Origin: JAGWBG01 sp034421095
GTDB taxonomy: Bacteria; Chloroflexota; Dehalococcoidia; Lucifugimonadales; JAGWBF01
Length of the DNA stretch: 64,000 nt
Assembly (NCBI GenBank): GCA_034421095.1
Contig: DAOUKR010000036.1
Location: 1-64,000, forward strand
Reading direction: 5' to 3'
Shown here: piece by piece, positions 1 through 9,165 of the stretch
Numbering within the stretch: position 1 is the first letter of the stretch
How the letters are laid out: every line of letters begins with the position of its first letter
Notes under the pieces: generated by a model
What the model saw: the letters and a program-made list of their open reading frames with translations, nothing else
The model's database searches: none
What the model was told of the DNA's origin: nothing
Program-made: the position numbers and the translations under genes

Positions 1-1
1 T

Positions 2-874
2 GGCGAGCTACGGATGTACGATGCTCACGACGGCCATTTGCTGGCGTCCAAGTCTGACTTCCTCACCACCCCCGTTGAAACCGGTTTCTGGGCGCGGCCG
101 CACCTGGCAACGGCACCTGGCGCGATTTTCATCACGGACTCGGTGGGTGGCGAGGTGCTGCAGTTGGATGAGCATGACTTGGATGTGGTCGGACATTGGG
201 ACGTAGCAGGAGTGCCCACCAAGATTGCTTTCGTTGGTATTGTGGGTGAGAAGGATGAGCACGATGATCACGGTGATGAAGGTCACGACGATCACATGGA
301 CGAGCACGACGACCACGAAGGCGAAGACGAACATGGCCACGACCACGGCCCTCTGGACCCCCACTTCTGGTTCGATCCCATAAGAGTTAAGACTGCTGTG
401 ACCGAGATAGCCTCCCGGCTGTCGGAGTTGGACCCTGGAAACGCTGGAATGTATTTCCAGAACGCCACTACGTATGGAGAGAAGTTGGACCAACTACACA
501 CTTGGACACAGGACCAGGTGAGGGCAATACACCAGGACGACAGGTTGCTCGTGACCTCCCACGACAGCCTCGGATACTTTGCGGCTCTTTACGGTTTCGA
601 GGTTGTTGGCGTCATTCTCGGCACTACCACTGAAGTGGAGCCTTCGGCTCAAGACCTGACGGAACTGATACATGCAATAGAGGAGTCCGGCGCCAAGGCC
701 GTATTTGGCGAGACAACGGTGAGCGAGCGGCTGGCCCAAACCGTGGCGACGGAGTCCGGCGCGACCCTTGTCCGGCTTTACTCAGGCTCCCTCGGACTTG
801 AGGGTAGCGGTGCGGCGACCTATATTGACATGGTAAGGACCAACGTCGAACGCATAGTTGAGGCCCTGAGATAA
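2..874 (+). CDS. Beta-propeller/ZnuA C-lobe chimera, metal ABC binding protein (5' partial)
   Basis: The reading frame is open to the left edge, so the start lies outside the window. About the first 75 visible residues read like the last blades of a beta-propeller metal chaperone of the AztD type (RPHLATAPGAIFITD, then GEVLQLD and VAGVPTKIAFVG). A His/Asp/Glu-rich linker follows (about 238-350), then the C-terminal lobe of a ZnuA-type binding protein: the DPHFWFDP ligand motif, SHDSLGYF with a second His ligand, and GETTVSERLA. The N-lobe of ZnuA, with its first His ligand, is absent from the visible part. ZnuA proteins bind Zn or Mn outside the membrane and deliver it to the ABC permease; the ATPase and permease follow directly. 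The fusion point sits in the low-complexity His tract, so recombination or misassembly is possible. Confidence 0.75.
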   Translation, partial: GELRMYDAHDGHLLASKSDFLTTPVETGFWARPHLATAPGAIFITDSVGGEVLQLDEHDLDVVGHWDVAGVPTKIAFVGIVGEKDEHDDHGDEGHDDHMDEHDDHEGEDEHGHDHGPLDPHFWFDPIRVKTAVTEIASRLSELDPGNAGMYFQNATTYGEKLDQLHTWTQDQVRAIHQDDRLLVTSHDSLGYFAALYGFEVVGVILGTTTEVEPSAQDLTELIHAIEESGAKAVFGETTVSERLAQTVATESGATLVRLYSGSLGLEGSGAATYIDMVRTNVERIVEALR

Positions 875-932
875 CCCCGACGGCCTTGCGATGGCCGAGT
901 AAGTTGATTAAGATAGCCTTGAGAGGTGTGGA

Positions 933-1697
933 ATGGCGGGGACGCCTTTGAAAGCGGGTATAACCGTCGAGGACTTGACCGTCGTGCGCGGGGGACACAC
1001 GGCGCTGACCGACGTCACTTTCGAAGTGGGCCCCGGTGTACTCATGGGTGTCGTGGGGCCCAATGGAGCGGGCAAGAGCACCTTGTTTGACGCCATTGCG
1101 GGGGTACTGCCTATCTCACAGGGCAGGGTGGACCTGCACGGTGCCGAGTCCCGAAAGGGTGCGCTGGCCTATGTTCCTCAACGGGACAGTATCAACTGGG
1201 TCTTCCCGGCCACCGTGCAGGACGTGGTGACTATGGGATGCTGCAACGTCGGAGTGTTCAGGCGCCCCGGCAAGCGAGAGCGAGAGCTGGTCCAAGCCTG
1301 TCTGTGTCGAGTCGGATTATGGGAACGTCGCTCGTCGCTGATGACTGAACTTTCCGGTGGGCAGCGCCAACGGGTCTTCATTGCCCGTGCCATGGCCCAG
1401 GAGGCGAGAATCATCCTGCTGGACGAGGCGTTCAGCAGCGTTGACGTAGGTGCCCAGGAGGACATCATTGATGTCCTCCAGTCTTTGCGTGACGAGAATA
1501 GGACCGTGCTTCTGGCTACCCACGACCTCACGAACCTGGCACAGCGCTTCAACAAGATACTGTGCATCAACCATCACGTGTGTGCCTGCGGCCCTCCCGA
1601 GGAATCCTTCACCCACGACGTGCTTGAAGAGCTGTACGGCTCACATGGAATAGAATTCGACCAGAATCACTACAGACCTACTGGGCGGATGCCATGA
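933..1697 (+). CDS. Metal ABC transporter ATP-binding protein (ZnuC/AztA-like)
   Basis: This is the cytoplasmic ATPase that powers the adjacent metal permease. It has Walker A GPNGAGKST near residues 42-50, a Q-loop in YVPQRDSINW, the signature LSGGQRQR, Walker B IILLDEA and the switch His in ATHDL. The YVPQ..INW pattern is shared by metal-uptake ATPases of the ZnuC/MntB/TroB group. Length (254 aa) is normal. GAGAGG lies just upstream of the ATG. Its stop codon overlaps the permease start (ATGA), so the two are translationally coupled. The metal cannot be told from the ATPase; zinc is favoured by the His-rich upstream partner. Confidence 0.92.
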   Translation: MAGTPLKAGITVEDLTVVRGGHTALTDVTFEVGPGVLMGVVGPNGAGKSTLFDAIAGVLPISQGRVDLHGAESRKGALAYVPQRDSINWVFPATVQDVVTMGCCNVGVFRRPGKRERELVQACLCRVGLWERRSSLMTELSGGQRQRVFIARAMAQEARIILLDEAFSSVDVGAQEDIIDVLQSLRDENRTVLLATHDLTNLAQRFNKILCINHHVCACGPPEESFTHDVLEELYGSHGIEFDQNHYRPTGRMP

Positions 1698-2563
1698 TTG
1701 ACCACATTATAGGCCCGTTTGAATACAGCTTCATGGTGCGGGCGTTGATTGTATCCGTACTCGTTGGGATTATGTGCCCGGTCCTGGGTGCATACGTCAT
1801 CACCCGCGGGCGAGCATTCATGGGAGACGCACTGGCCCACTCGGTCCTACCGGGAATGGTGGTAGCCTTCCTGCTGGGAATCAGCCCGTTTTTCGCAGCG
1901 GTGCCGACGGGTATCGCAGTCGCCCTGTTAATGGGCGCAGTCAGCCGGCGTACCGGCGTCACCGAAGACACGTCCATCGGCATAGTCTTCGCCGGTATGT
2001 TCGCGCTGGGCCTCGTAATGCTTTCCAGGGCCGCTAGCATCACCGTCAACATCGAGGACCTGTTGCTCGGCCAAGTTCTTGGGGTGTCGCAAACGGACGT
2101 TTACGTCTCCATTGGTCTGGCGGCCCTGGTACTGGTCGGACTCTATGGGTTTCACCACCAGCTTATGTACACCACCTTCGACCCAGTGGGTGCGAAGGTG
2201 GTCGGAATCAAGACGAATGTGATTGAATACGTGCTTCTCGCCCTCCTTGCTCTCGTCATAGTAATAGGAATACAGGCCGCCGGGATCGTCCTCGTTATGG
2301 CTATGCTCATTACACCCGCGGCGACCGCGTACCTGATTGCCAGGCGGTTCGTGGGAGTCATGCTCCTTGGGTCGCTGATTGGCGCTGTCTCGGCTGTGGT
2401 GGGCTTGTATCTCTCCTTCCACGCCGACCTGCCCTCCGGCCCGGCCATGGCCCTGGTCGCCACCGGTACATTTGGAATAGTGGTTGTAGTGAGGCAGGCA
2501 CGGGCGGCCGCCCGCGCGCTCAGAGACTCCATGAGCGGCGGTAACCCTGTTGCCGATTCCTGA
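1694..2563 (+). CDS. Metal ABC transporter permease (ZnuB/AztB-like)
   Basis: This 289-aa polytopic membrane protein of the ABC-3 family should form the channel for the preceding ATPase. About eight or nine hydrophobic segments are visible, with the family hallmarks RGRAFMGDALAHSVLPG near residues 36-51 and AAGIVLVMAMLITPAATA in the C-terminal half. The start overlaps the ATPase stop by four bases. It is the last gene of the operon: about 120 bases and a new promoter separate it from the next gene. Confidence 0.93.
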   Translation: MIDHIIGPFEYSFMVRALIVSVLVGIMCPVLGAYVITRGRAFMGDALAHSVLPGMVVAFLLGISPFFAAVPTGIAVALLMGAVSRRTGVTEDTSIGIVFAGMFALGLVMLSRAASITVNIEDLLLGQVLGVSQTDVYVSIGLAALVLVGLYGFHHQLMYTTFDPVGAKVVGIKTNVIEYVLLALLALVIVIGIQAAGIVLVMAMLITPAATAYLIARRFVGVMLLGSLIGAVSAVVGLYLSFHADLPSGPAMALVATGTFGIVVVVRQARAAARALRDSMSGGNPVADS

Positions 2564-2629
2564 ACGCCATCGCGGCACAGGGCACGGGTGGGTTCCCCGG
2601 AAGCCTGTCTTGGAGACATCTCGCGCACC

Positions 2630-2658
2630 TTCACAAAGGGACTGAAATCCTTTAGACT
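2630..2658 (+). promoter_or_regulatory. Sigma70-type promoter for the acyl-ACP synthetase fusion gene
   Basis: TTCACA (2630-2635) and TAGACT (2653-2658) are separated by exactly 17 bases, about 25 bases before the ATG at 2683. This supports a transcription start independent of the metal operon. Confidence 0.5.
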
Positions 2659-2682
2659 GGCAGCAGGAATCAGGAGGTAGTC

Positions 2683-5190
2683 ATGAGACATGCTGCTACG
2701 TCCGGTGTGCCGGTGGGCGAGACCATCGTGGACTTCCTCCAGGGAGCAGTAGAGAGATACGGCTCACGCGATGCTCTCCTATTCAAGCCGGCGTTTCGGT
2801 ACCAGCGATGGAGCTACTCACGACTGTGGGACGAGTCCGGCCAGGTTGCAACCCTCCTGCAGCAAAGAGGCCTGACAAAGGGAGACCAGGTTATCCTGTG
2901 GGGTCCCAACTCTCCCCAATGGGTGCTCATTTTCTTCGGGTGTATTAGAGCAGGAGTCATACTGGTCCCTCTGGACCTCCGCAGCGCGCCCGACTACGTT
3001 GCAAGAGTCATGTCCAGGACAGACGCTAAAATGGCCTTTACGTCCCGGCTAACCCCAAAGGATGGGGTGGGCCTGGGGGTCCCCGAAATTACCTTCGAGG
3101 AATTGGATGCCGCCATCCAGGGCTTGCCCCAGCCCGGGCACGTGGACATCATGCCCGACGACCTTGTCGAAATTATGTTCACCTCCGGCACAACCGGGGA
3201 CCCAAAGGGCGTCATGCTTACCCACCGAAACCTGACGGCGAATATAGAGGGCATATCCCAGTACATCACCTGCAAGCCCTCCAGTCGGCTCTTGTCCATC
3301 CTTCCCCTCAGTCACATGTACGAGCAGATGGGTGGACTGTTCACCATGCTGTATCACGGTGCCAGCGTCACGTATCCCACCAGCCGCCAGCCGACCGTTC
3401 TGGCCCGGACGATGCGTGAGCGTAGAGTAACAATCATGCTTCTCGTTCCTCAGGCGTTGGAGCTACTGATGAACGGAATTGAGCGGGAGGTAAAACGCCA
3501 GGGAAGGGAAGCCCTCTGGAACAGGCTTCTCAGAATAGCGGAGAGCACACCCTTTGTCTTGAGACGCCTCCTGTTCCGTCGGGTCCATAAGCAATTTGGT
3601 GGAAAGCTGGACTTCATCGTGTCAGGGGGCGCAGCGTTGGACCCGGACCTGGGACGCAAATGGGAACTGCTGGGGGTCAAGGTCGTGCAGGGTTATGGTA
3701 CTACCGAGGCATCCCCGGTTATCAGCAACCACAGCTTGCGAGAACGTCGTCTCGACTCAACCGGCCGCCCCCTGCCTAACGTAGAGGTAAGGATTAGCGA
3801 CGATGGCGAAATTCAGGTCCGCGGTGACAATATCACCCCGGGCTACTGGCGAGCACCCGAAGAGACCGAGGCGGCATTCGAGGGAGATTGGTACAAGACC
3901 GGTGATTTAGGATTCCTGGATGATGAAGGGTTCCTTCACATCCAGGGCAGGAAAAAGGACATGATCGTCCTCCCCAGCGGCCAGAACGTCTTTCCCGACG
4001 ACATCCAGGCGGTGCTGTCCAAGCACCCCGGCGTCACCGATGCGGCGGTGGTTGGACTGACGAGAGGTTCGTCCGCGGAGATACACGCAGCCCTGATTCT
4101 GGACAACCCCGATACAGCCCAGGAGGTTGTTTCCTGGACCAATGGGCAGCTGGCGGAGCAGCAAAGAATCAGGGGCTTCACAGTTTGGCCGGAGCAGGAC
4201 TTTCCCCGCACCCACACCCTCAAAGTAAAGAAAGGGGTCGTGATAGACACTATTCTCGGCAGGATACAGCCTGAGAGTCCGGCTGTATCACCCGCCGGAA
4301 GCAGCCGGGATGGCGGGTCAAGGAGCCTGCGCCGGATTATTGCAGAGGTTAGCAAACGAGACATCGAAGCGGTGCAGGAAGATGCAACCCTGGGCAGCGA
4401 CCTGGACCTTGACTCCCTTGGGCGGGTCGAGTTACTGTCGGCAATAGAGACGGAGCTCGGCGTCTACATGGATGAGAGCCAACTGGGCCCGGAAATGACC
4501 GTCCGGTATCTGGAGTCTCTCGTCGAGGAGGGTTCAAGAAACCCGCCGATGATGAGCTTTCCGGATTGGGGGATGCAACTGTGGTGCCGTGTCATTCGCG
4601 GGCTTCTCCAACGGGCAATTATATTCCCCCTAGTGAGCCTTCCCTATCGCCTCAAGGTGGTGGGGCGAGAGAACCTGGAAGGCATCACCGGCCCCGTGCT
4701 CTTTGCGTCCAACCACAACCTCGGCCTTGATAACCCGTTAATCATCAAGGCAGTCCCCCTCAGGTGGCGTCGTCGGTTGGCAGTGGCAGGGGCCGCCAAC
4801 CTCTGGAAGAATCCGGTCTGGTGGATTGTTAACCCCCTCCTGGGCAATGCCTTCCCCCTGGCCAGCGAGGGTGCCGTCAGGCCGAGCCTGGAGAACATGG
4901 GCAGGATAATGGACAACGGCTGGTCGGTGCTGATATATCCCGAGGGAGAACTCACAGTCGGAGGGCCCATCAAGCCCTTTATGAACGGTACGGGCCTTGT
5001 GGCCGTAGAGGGTCGGATTCCCGTGGTCCCTCTACGCCTACATATCCACAGGCTCGGCTCTCCAACGCGATTCCCCATCGTTCGACGTGGGGTAGTCGAG
5101 GTCCGCCTGGGCGAGCCAATGGTCTTCCCACCAGGTACGAGCTACCAGGACGCAACCTCAGCCATTGAGAGCGCGGTCAAGTCCCTGTGA
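2683..5190 (+). CDS. Acyl-CoA/acyl-ACP synthetase - ACP - PlsC acyltransferase fusion (Aas-like)
   Basis: Three modules lie on one 835-aa chain. Residues about 10-515 are an AMP-forming ligase (FTSGTTGDPKGVMLTH; GYGTTEASP; PRTHTLKVKK with the C-terminal lysine). Residues about 545-620 are an acyl-carrier domain whose phosphopantetheine serine lies in DLDSLGRVELL (Ser about 578). Residues about 635-835 are a PlsC acyltransferase with the HX4D box in NHNLGLD and YPEGEL. The chain could activate a free fatty acid, load it on its own carrier domain and transfer it to a lysophospholipid or glycerol-phosphate acceptor at the membrane, like E. coli Aas but with a built-in carrier. AGGAGGT sits five bases before the ATG. 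Confidence 0.9.
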   Translation: MRHAATSGVPVGETIVDFLQGAVERYGSRDALLFKPAFRYQRWSYSRLWDESGQVATLLQQRGLTKGDQVILWGPNSPQWVLIFFGCIRAGVILVPLDLRSAPDYVARVMSRTDAKMAFTSRLTPKDGVGLGVPEITFEELDAAIQGLPQPGHVDIMPDDLVEIMFTSGTTGDPKGVMLTHRNLTANIEGISQYITCKPSSRLLSILPLSHMYEQMGGLFTMLYHGASVTYPTSRQPTVLARTMRERRVTIMLLVPQALELLMNGIEREVKRQGREALWNRLLRIAESTPFVLRRLLFRRVHKQFGGKLDFIVSGGAALDPDLGRKWELLGVKVVQGYGTTEASPVISNHSLRERRLDSTGRPLPNVEVRISDDGEIQVRGDNITPGYWRAPEETEAAFEGDWYKTGDLGFLDDEGFLHIQGRKKDMIVLPSGQNVFPDDIQAVLSKHPGVTDAAVVGLTRGSSAEIHAALILDNPDTAQEVVSWTNGQLAEQQRIRGFTVWPEQDFPRTHTLKVKKGVVIDTILGRIQPESPAVSPAGSSRDGGSRSLRRIIAEVSKRDIEAVQEDATLGSDLDLDSLGRVELLSAIETELGVYMDESQLGPEMTVRYLESLVEEGSRNPPMMSFPDWGMQLWCRVIRGLLQRAIIFPLVSLPYRLKVVGRENLEGITGPVLFASNHNLGLDNPLIIKAVPLRWRRRLAVAGAANLWKNPVWWIVNPLLGNAFPLASEGAVRPSLENMGRIMDNGWSVLIYPEGELTVGGPIKPFMNGTGLVAVEGRIPVVPLRLHIHRLGSPTRFPIVRRGVVEVRLGEPMVFPPGTSYQDATSAIESAVKSL

Positions 5191-5339
5191 CATATGCACC
5201 CAACACGACGCACACCAAAATGGGGCGTCAGTCATAGTCCACTCTGGGAAGGGCAGGCCATAGACATGTTATGTCTACTACCGGGCCCAACCCTTAGGGC
5301 CTGTCGCGGTCAGCCTCCTGACTGCCAGGAGCACTAGCA

Positions 5340-6977
5340 CTAGCTATTGAGTATTCCCCTGGCGACCTCCCTCGCCTCATCCAGATTAGAGACGAAGTGT
5401 TCCTCGGGAACGTTCTTCAGAGCATTGAGGGCCTTGAGAGTGACGGCGGGCGGGCCGGAGAGGCCCATCACAATGCACCCTGTACCCTGTCCTAGGGCAG
5501 TGTCAATTAGCTGCTCCACCACCAATGCGGAACTGTCATCAATGTAGACGGTGTCGGTGAAATCGAGTATCAACACTTCATGTTCACGTATATCCACGCT
5601 GATGGCATTGATCAGCTTTGAGGAAGATGCGACGGAAAAACTCCCCCTGAGAGCCACCAGGCCGACGCGCGCAGAGAACTCGTCCGCCTCCTCGTCGTCC
5701 TCTTGACCTGTGAGGAAGTTCCGGTCCAGAAGCGGCACGGAAACGACGCTGTCCAACTCCAGGCGCTCGAATTGCCGTGCGCTGGCCATCCCGGCGGCGA
5801 TCAGACCTATAGCCACACCTGTGACCAAGTCAAGGAACACCGTGAGTACTAGGGTGATCAGCATCACTAGTAGATGCTCCCTCTGAACATAGAGGATCCG
5901 GGTGATGAAACGCCAGTCTATGATGTCCCAGCCAACCTTCATCAGAATACCCGCAAGGGCGGCATGAGGGATGGACTCGACGTACTCTCCAAGGCCGAGC
6001 ACCAGGGCCAGCAGGATTGCCGCGTACAACACTCCCGAGAGCCGCGTCCTTCCACCGGAGCGTATGTTGACCACCGTGCCCATGGTGGCCCCGGCCCCAG
6101 GCAGGCCACCAACGAATCCCGCAGCCATGTTGCCTATCCCCTGGCCCACCAGTTCCCGGTTCGGGTTGTGACGGGTGCGAGTCATGGCATCAGCGACCAG
6201 GGAGGTGAGCAAGCTGTCTATGGAGCCCAGCAAAGCGAGGATCAACGCCGGCTGTATGGCCCGCACCAGTATGTCCATCGAGATTTCCGGCACTCGCACG
6301 TCCGGGAGATCGGTCGGCACGTCACCTATCACCGGCACGTTGCCCAACCACAGGACCGCCAGCATCGTCCCGGCGATGAGCGCCGCAAGGATGGGAGGAA
6401 GAAACTTCCCCAGCCGACGGGGCCAGAGCACACCCACGGCCAGGGTTACTGCAGCAATAGCGAACGCGTTGAAGTTGACATCATTTATTACGTTCGGCAA
6501 CTCCTGGACCGCGGCCATGGGTCCACCCTTGGCAACGGGGGCCCCCAGGAAGGGCAATGTCTGCAGCAGAATTATGATTATGCCGATGCCCGACATGAAT
6601 CCAGATATGACGGAATAGGGCGTGTAGGCCACGAAGCGGCCAATCCTCGATAGCCCGAGGAGTACCTGAATGAGGCCCGCCATAATGGCTATGGTGAACG
6701 CCTCGGCCAGGCTTTCCACGTGGGTGGTCACAATGACCGCCATAGCTACGGCCATCGGCCCAGTTGGGCCCGATATCTGCGACCGAGTACCTCCGAACAC
6801 GGCGGCGAAAAAGCCCACGGTCACCGCCCCGTACATGCCAGCGACCGCCCCCAGACCGGACGCTACACCGAAGGCCAGCGCCAAAGGCAGCCCCACCACA
6901 CCTGCCGTGATGCCGCCAAAGAGGTCCCCATGAAAAGTTTGGAAATCGTAACTTGCCCTGTTGCGCCACAAATGCAT
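5340..6977 (-). CDS. SulP family anion transporter with STAS domain (copy 1)
   Basis: This 545-aa protein of the sulfate permease/SLC26 family has a hydrophobic transport domain (about 10-14 segments, residues 20-425) with GGITAGVVGLPLALAFGVASG and ISGPTGPMAV, then a cytoplasmic STAS domain (about 440-545) containing LILDFTDTVYIDDSSA. Substrates in the family include sulfate, bicarbonate and dicarboxylates; sequence alone does not decide here. It lies downstream of a close paralogue in the same direction, 236 bases away, and ends convergent with the Aas-like gene. No strong ribosome binding site was seen at the chosen ATG. Confidence 0.9.
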   Translation of the reverse strand: MHLWRNRASYDFQTFHGDLFGGITAGVVGLPLALAFGVASGLGAVAGMYGAVTVGFFAAVFGGTRSQISGPTGPMAVAMAVIVTTHVESLAEAFTIAIMAGLIQVLLGLSRIGRFVAYTPYSVISGFMSGIGIIIILLQTLPFLGAPVAKGGPMAAVQELPNVINDVNFNAFAIAAVTLAVGVLWPRRLGKFLPPILAALIAGTMLAVLWLGNVPVIGDVPTDLPDVRVPEISMDILVRAIQPALILALLGSIDSLLTSLVADAMTRTRHNPNRELVGQGIGNMAAGFVGGLPGAGATMGTVVNIRSGGRTRLSGVLYAAILLALVLGLGEYVESIPHAALAGILMKVGWDIIDWRFITRILYVQREHLLVMLITLVLTVFLDLVTGVAIGLIAAGMASARQFERLELDSVVSVPLLDRNFLTGQEDDEEADEFSARVGLVALRGSFSVASSSKLINAISVDIREHEVLILDFTDTVYIDDSSALVVEQLIDTALGQGTGCIVMGLSGPPAVTLKALNALKNVPEEHFVSNLDEAREVARGILNS

Positions 6978-7213
6978 ATTCAGCGTTCGTCCCGAAGGCT
7001 CTGGTCAAAGCGCAGGTACCGGCATACCCTAGGAATCCACAACCAGGCGCAACTTGGAATCCAGCGCCTGGCAAAGGGAGGTCCGAGCTATCGTAGACTC
7101 GCTCCGATACGTCTTGCCGTCAATGTGAAGCCCACACGCGGCACACCTTGCTCCAAGCTTACAGCACCAACATTACCATCATTTCCTTCGTTTGACGACA
7201 CTCCCCAGGTGCA

Positions 7214-8854
7214 CTAGCCTTTGAGTAATCGATTGGCTATCTCCCTAGCTTCATCCAAGGTCGTGACGAAGCGGTCCTCGGGTACATGCCGCAGAGCGTT
7301 GAGGGCCAGAAGGGTGGAGGATGGCGAGCCGGACAAGCCCATCACGATGCACTCGGTATCCTGGGCTATGGCAGTATCTACCAGCTGCTCCACTACCAAT
7401 GCGGCGCTGTCGTCCATGTAGACCGTGTCGGAGAAGTCGAGGATAACTACCTCATGGTCTCTGATGTCTGCGCCTATAGTGTCAATCAGCTTGCTTGATG
7501 ATGCGACGGTAAAGCTGCCTCTGAGGGCCACCAGGCCGACGCTGGCGGCAAACTCATCCACCTCCCCATCGTCGCCCGGCTGAACGCCCAGGAAACTTTG
7601 GTCCAAGAGAGGCACGGAGATGACGCTGTCCAACTCCAGACGCTCGAACTGCCTCGCACTGGTCACCGCGGCCGCTATCATGCCCACTGCTACGGCGGTA
7701 ACCAGGTCCAGGAACACCGTCAGTCCAAAAGTCAGCAGCATGACGACCATGTGCTCACGTTGGACGTGGTGCATTCGGGTGACAAAGCGCCAGTCTATGG
7801 TGTCCACGCCAACTTTGATCAGGATACCGGCCAGGACAGCGTTGGGTATTGACGCAACGTAATCTCCCAGTACCAGTACCATGACCAGCAGTATCGCCAC
7901 GGCGATTGCACCGGAAACAACGGTCGCCCCGCCTGCTCGAATGTTCGCCACCGTGCTGGGGGTGGCCCCTGACCCGGGCAGTCCCCTGATAAACCCGGTG
8001 AACACGTTGCCAATGCCTTGGGCCAGCAGTTCCTTGTTGGGGTTGTGACGCGTGCGCGTCATCGAGTCCGCCACGAGTGCGGTAAGCAATGTGTCCACGG
8101 AACCCACGAGTGCTATGACCATCGCCGGCTCAATGGCACGCACTAATAGACCCGGAGACAAGTCTGGCAACTCCAAGGACGGCAGGGCGGTTGGCACCAT
8201 ACCGATGACCGGCGCATCAGTGAGCCACAGTACTCCAATAAGCGACCCAACCAACAAGGCAACCAGAGTCGAGGGCAGATATCTATCGAATTTCCTGGGC
8301 CAGGCCAAAGCCACGGCAAGGGTGATGACGGCTATACCAAGGGCGTTGCTCTCAAAGTACTCGACCACGTCTGAAAAATTGCGGAGGGTGGCGATTGTCC
8401 CACCCTCAGCGACTGGAGCACCCAGGAACGGCAGGGTCTGGACCAGGATGATTATCACCCCGACCCCGGTCATGAACCCTGATATGACGGAGTATGGAGT
8501 GTAGGTGATGTAACGTCCGATTCTCAGCAGGCCCAACATTATCTGTATCAGTCCTGCCATTATGACTATCGTGAAAGCCGAGGCTATGTTGTCGGCATAG
8601 GCGGCAACTATAACCGCCACGGCCACCGTCATCGAACCTGTGGGGCCTGAGATGAGAGAACGGGTGCCTCCAAATACGGCGGCAAAGAAACCCACCGCTA
8701 TCGCCCCGTATATACCGGCGGCAGGACCGAGACCCGCAGCCAGGCCGAAGGCCAACGCCACCGGCAGATTCACCACCCCTGCCGTGATGCCGCCGAATAC
8801 GTCTCCACGGAGAGTACGGAGATCGTAGTTTATGTCAAAGCGCCGCAAACGCAT
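7214..8854 (-). CDS. SulP family anion transporter with STAS domain (copy 2)
   Basis: This is a paralogue of the adjacent transporter with almost the same length (546 aa) and layout: membrane domain with GGITAGVVNLPVALAFG and ISGPTGSMTV, and a C-terminal STAS domain with VILDFSDTVYMDDSAA. The last part of the STAS domain is nearly identical to the neighbour while the middle differs widely, as expected for an older tandem duplication. A weak GCAGG precedes the ATG. Substrate unknown; bicarbonate or sulfate uptake are the likeliest roles. Confidence 0.9.
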   Translation of the reverse strand: MRLRRFDINYDLRTLRGDVFGGITAGVVNLPVALAFGLAAGLGPAAGIYGAIAVGFFAAVFGGTRSLISGPTGSMTVAVAVIVAAYADNIASAFTIVIMAGLIQIMLGLLRIGRYITYTPYSVISGFMTGVGVIIILVQTLPFLGAPVAEGGTIATLRNFSDVVEYFESNALGIAVITLAVALAWPRKFDRYLPSTLVALLVGSLIGVLWLTDAPVIGMVPTALPSLELPDLSPGLLVRAIEPAMVIALVGSVDTLLTALVADSMTRTRHNPNKELLAQGIGNVFTGFIRGLPGSGATPSTVANIRAGGATVVSGAIAVAILLVMVLVLGDYVASIPNAVLAGILIKVGVDTIDWRFVTRMHHVQREHMVVMLLTFGLTVFLDLVTAVAVGMIAAAVTSARQFERLELDSVISVPLLDQSFLGVQPGDDGEVDEFAASVGLVALRGSFTVASSSKLIDTIGADIRDHEVVILDFSDTVYMDDSAALVVEQLVDTAIAQDTECIVMGLSGSPSSTLLALNALRHVPEDRFVTTLDEAREIANRLLKG

Positions 8855-9165
8855 CCTGCATACCCGCCCTGGAGTCCTATGTCAGCAGGACGTAGTGGTC
8901 CTGCCAACGTATCCATCAACCTTCTTTGGCCCACAACCTTTATTTTCTGCCTGAATTCGTTCATCAGAGTCAGAATGAAAGCGGGGTGCTGGCAGGCACT
9001 CAGGCACGATCAATGCACACAGGTGTGGAACGCCGACCCAAGCCATCGCCAGGTAACTCTTGTATCAAAGTCAAGCCCTATGGCCGCCGAACCCACAACA
9101 GGAGGTTGTTGCATACCGTGAGGACGGCTTGACCGGCTCCGTGTTTGCAGGGAATACGAATTGGT
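8855..9165. other. Intergenic region with no recognised gene
   Basis: This gap of about 310 bases lies upstream of the second SulP gene and beyond the end of the GOLPH3-like gene. Open frames of 60-80 codons exist but show no familiar motif or ribosome binding site. I see no RNA gene or clear hairpin terminator in it. Confidence 0.4.

Noticed and set aside
238..350. His/Asp-rich tract at the window start as a tandem repeat array or CRISPR
   Set aside because: It is an in-frame low-complexity metal-binding linker; repeats are short and irregular, with no spacers.
5315..5331. CTCCTG/CAGGAG hairpin between the acyltransferase and SulP genes as a terminator
   Set aside because: Only six pairs and no T-run on either strand.
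5874..6653. Long 259-codon plus-strand frame inside the first SulP gene
   Set aside because: It is opposite a clear SulP gene, is rich in His/Gln/Arg without motifs, and fits antisense shadow coding in GC-rich DNA.
8879..9132. Overlapping 68-80 codon frames upstream of the second SulP gene
   Set aside because: No motif, no ribosome site and no conserved pattern.
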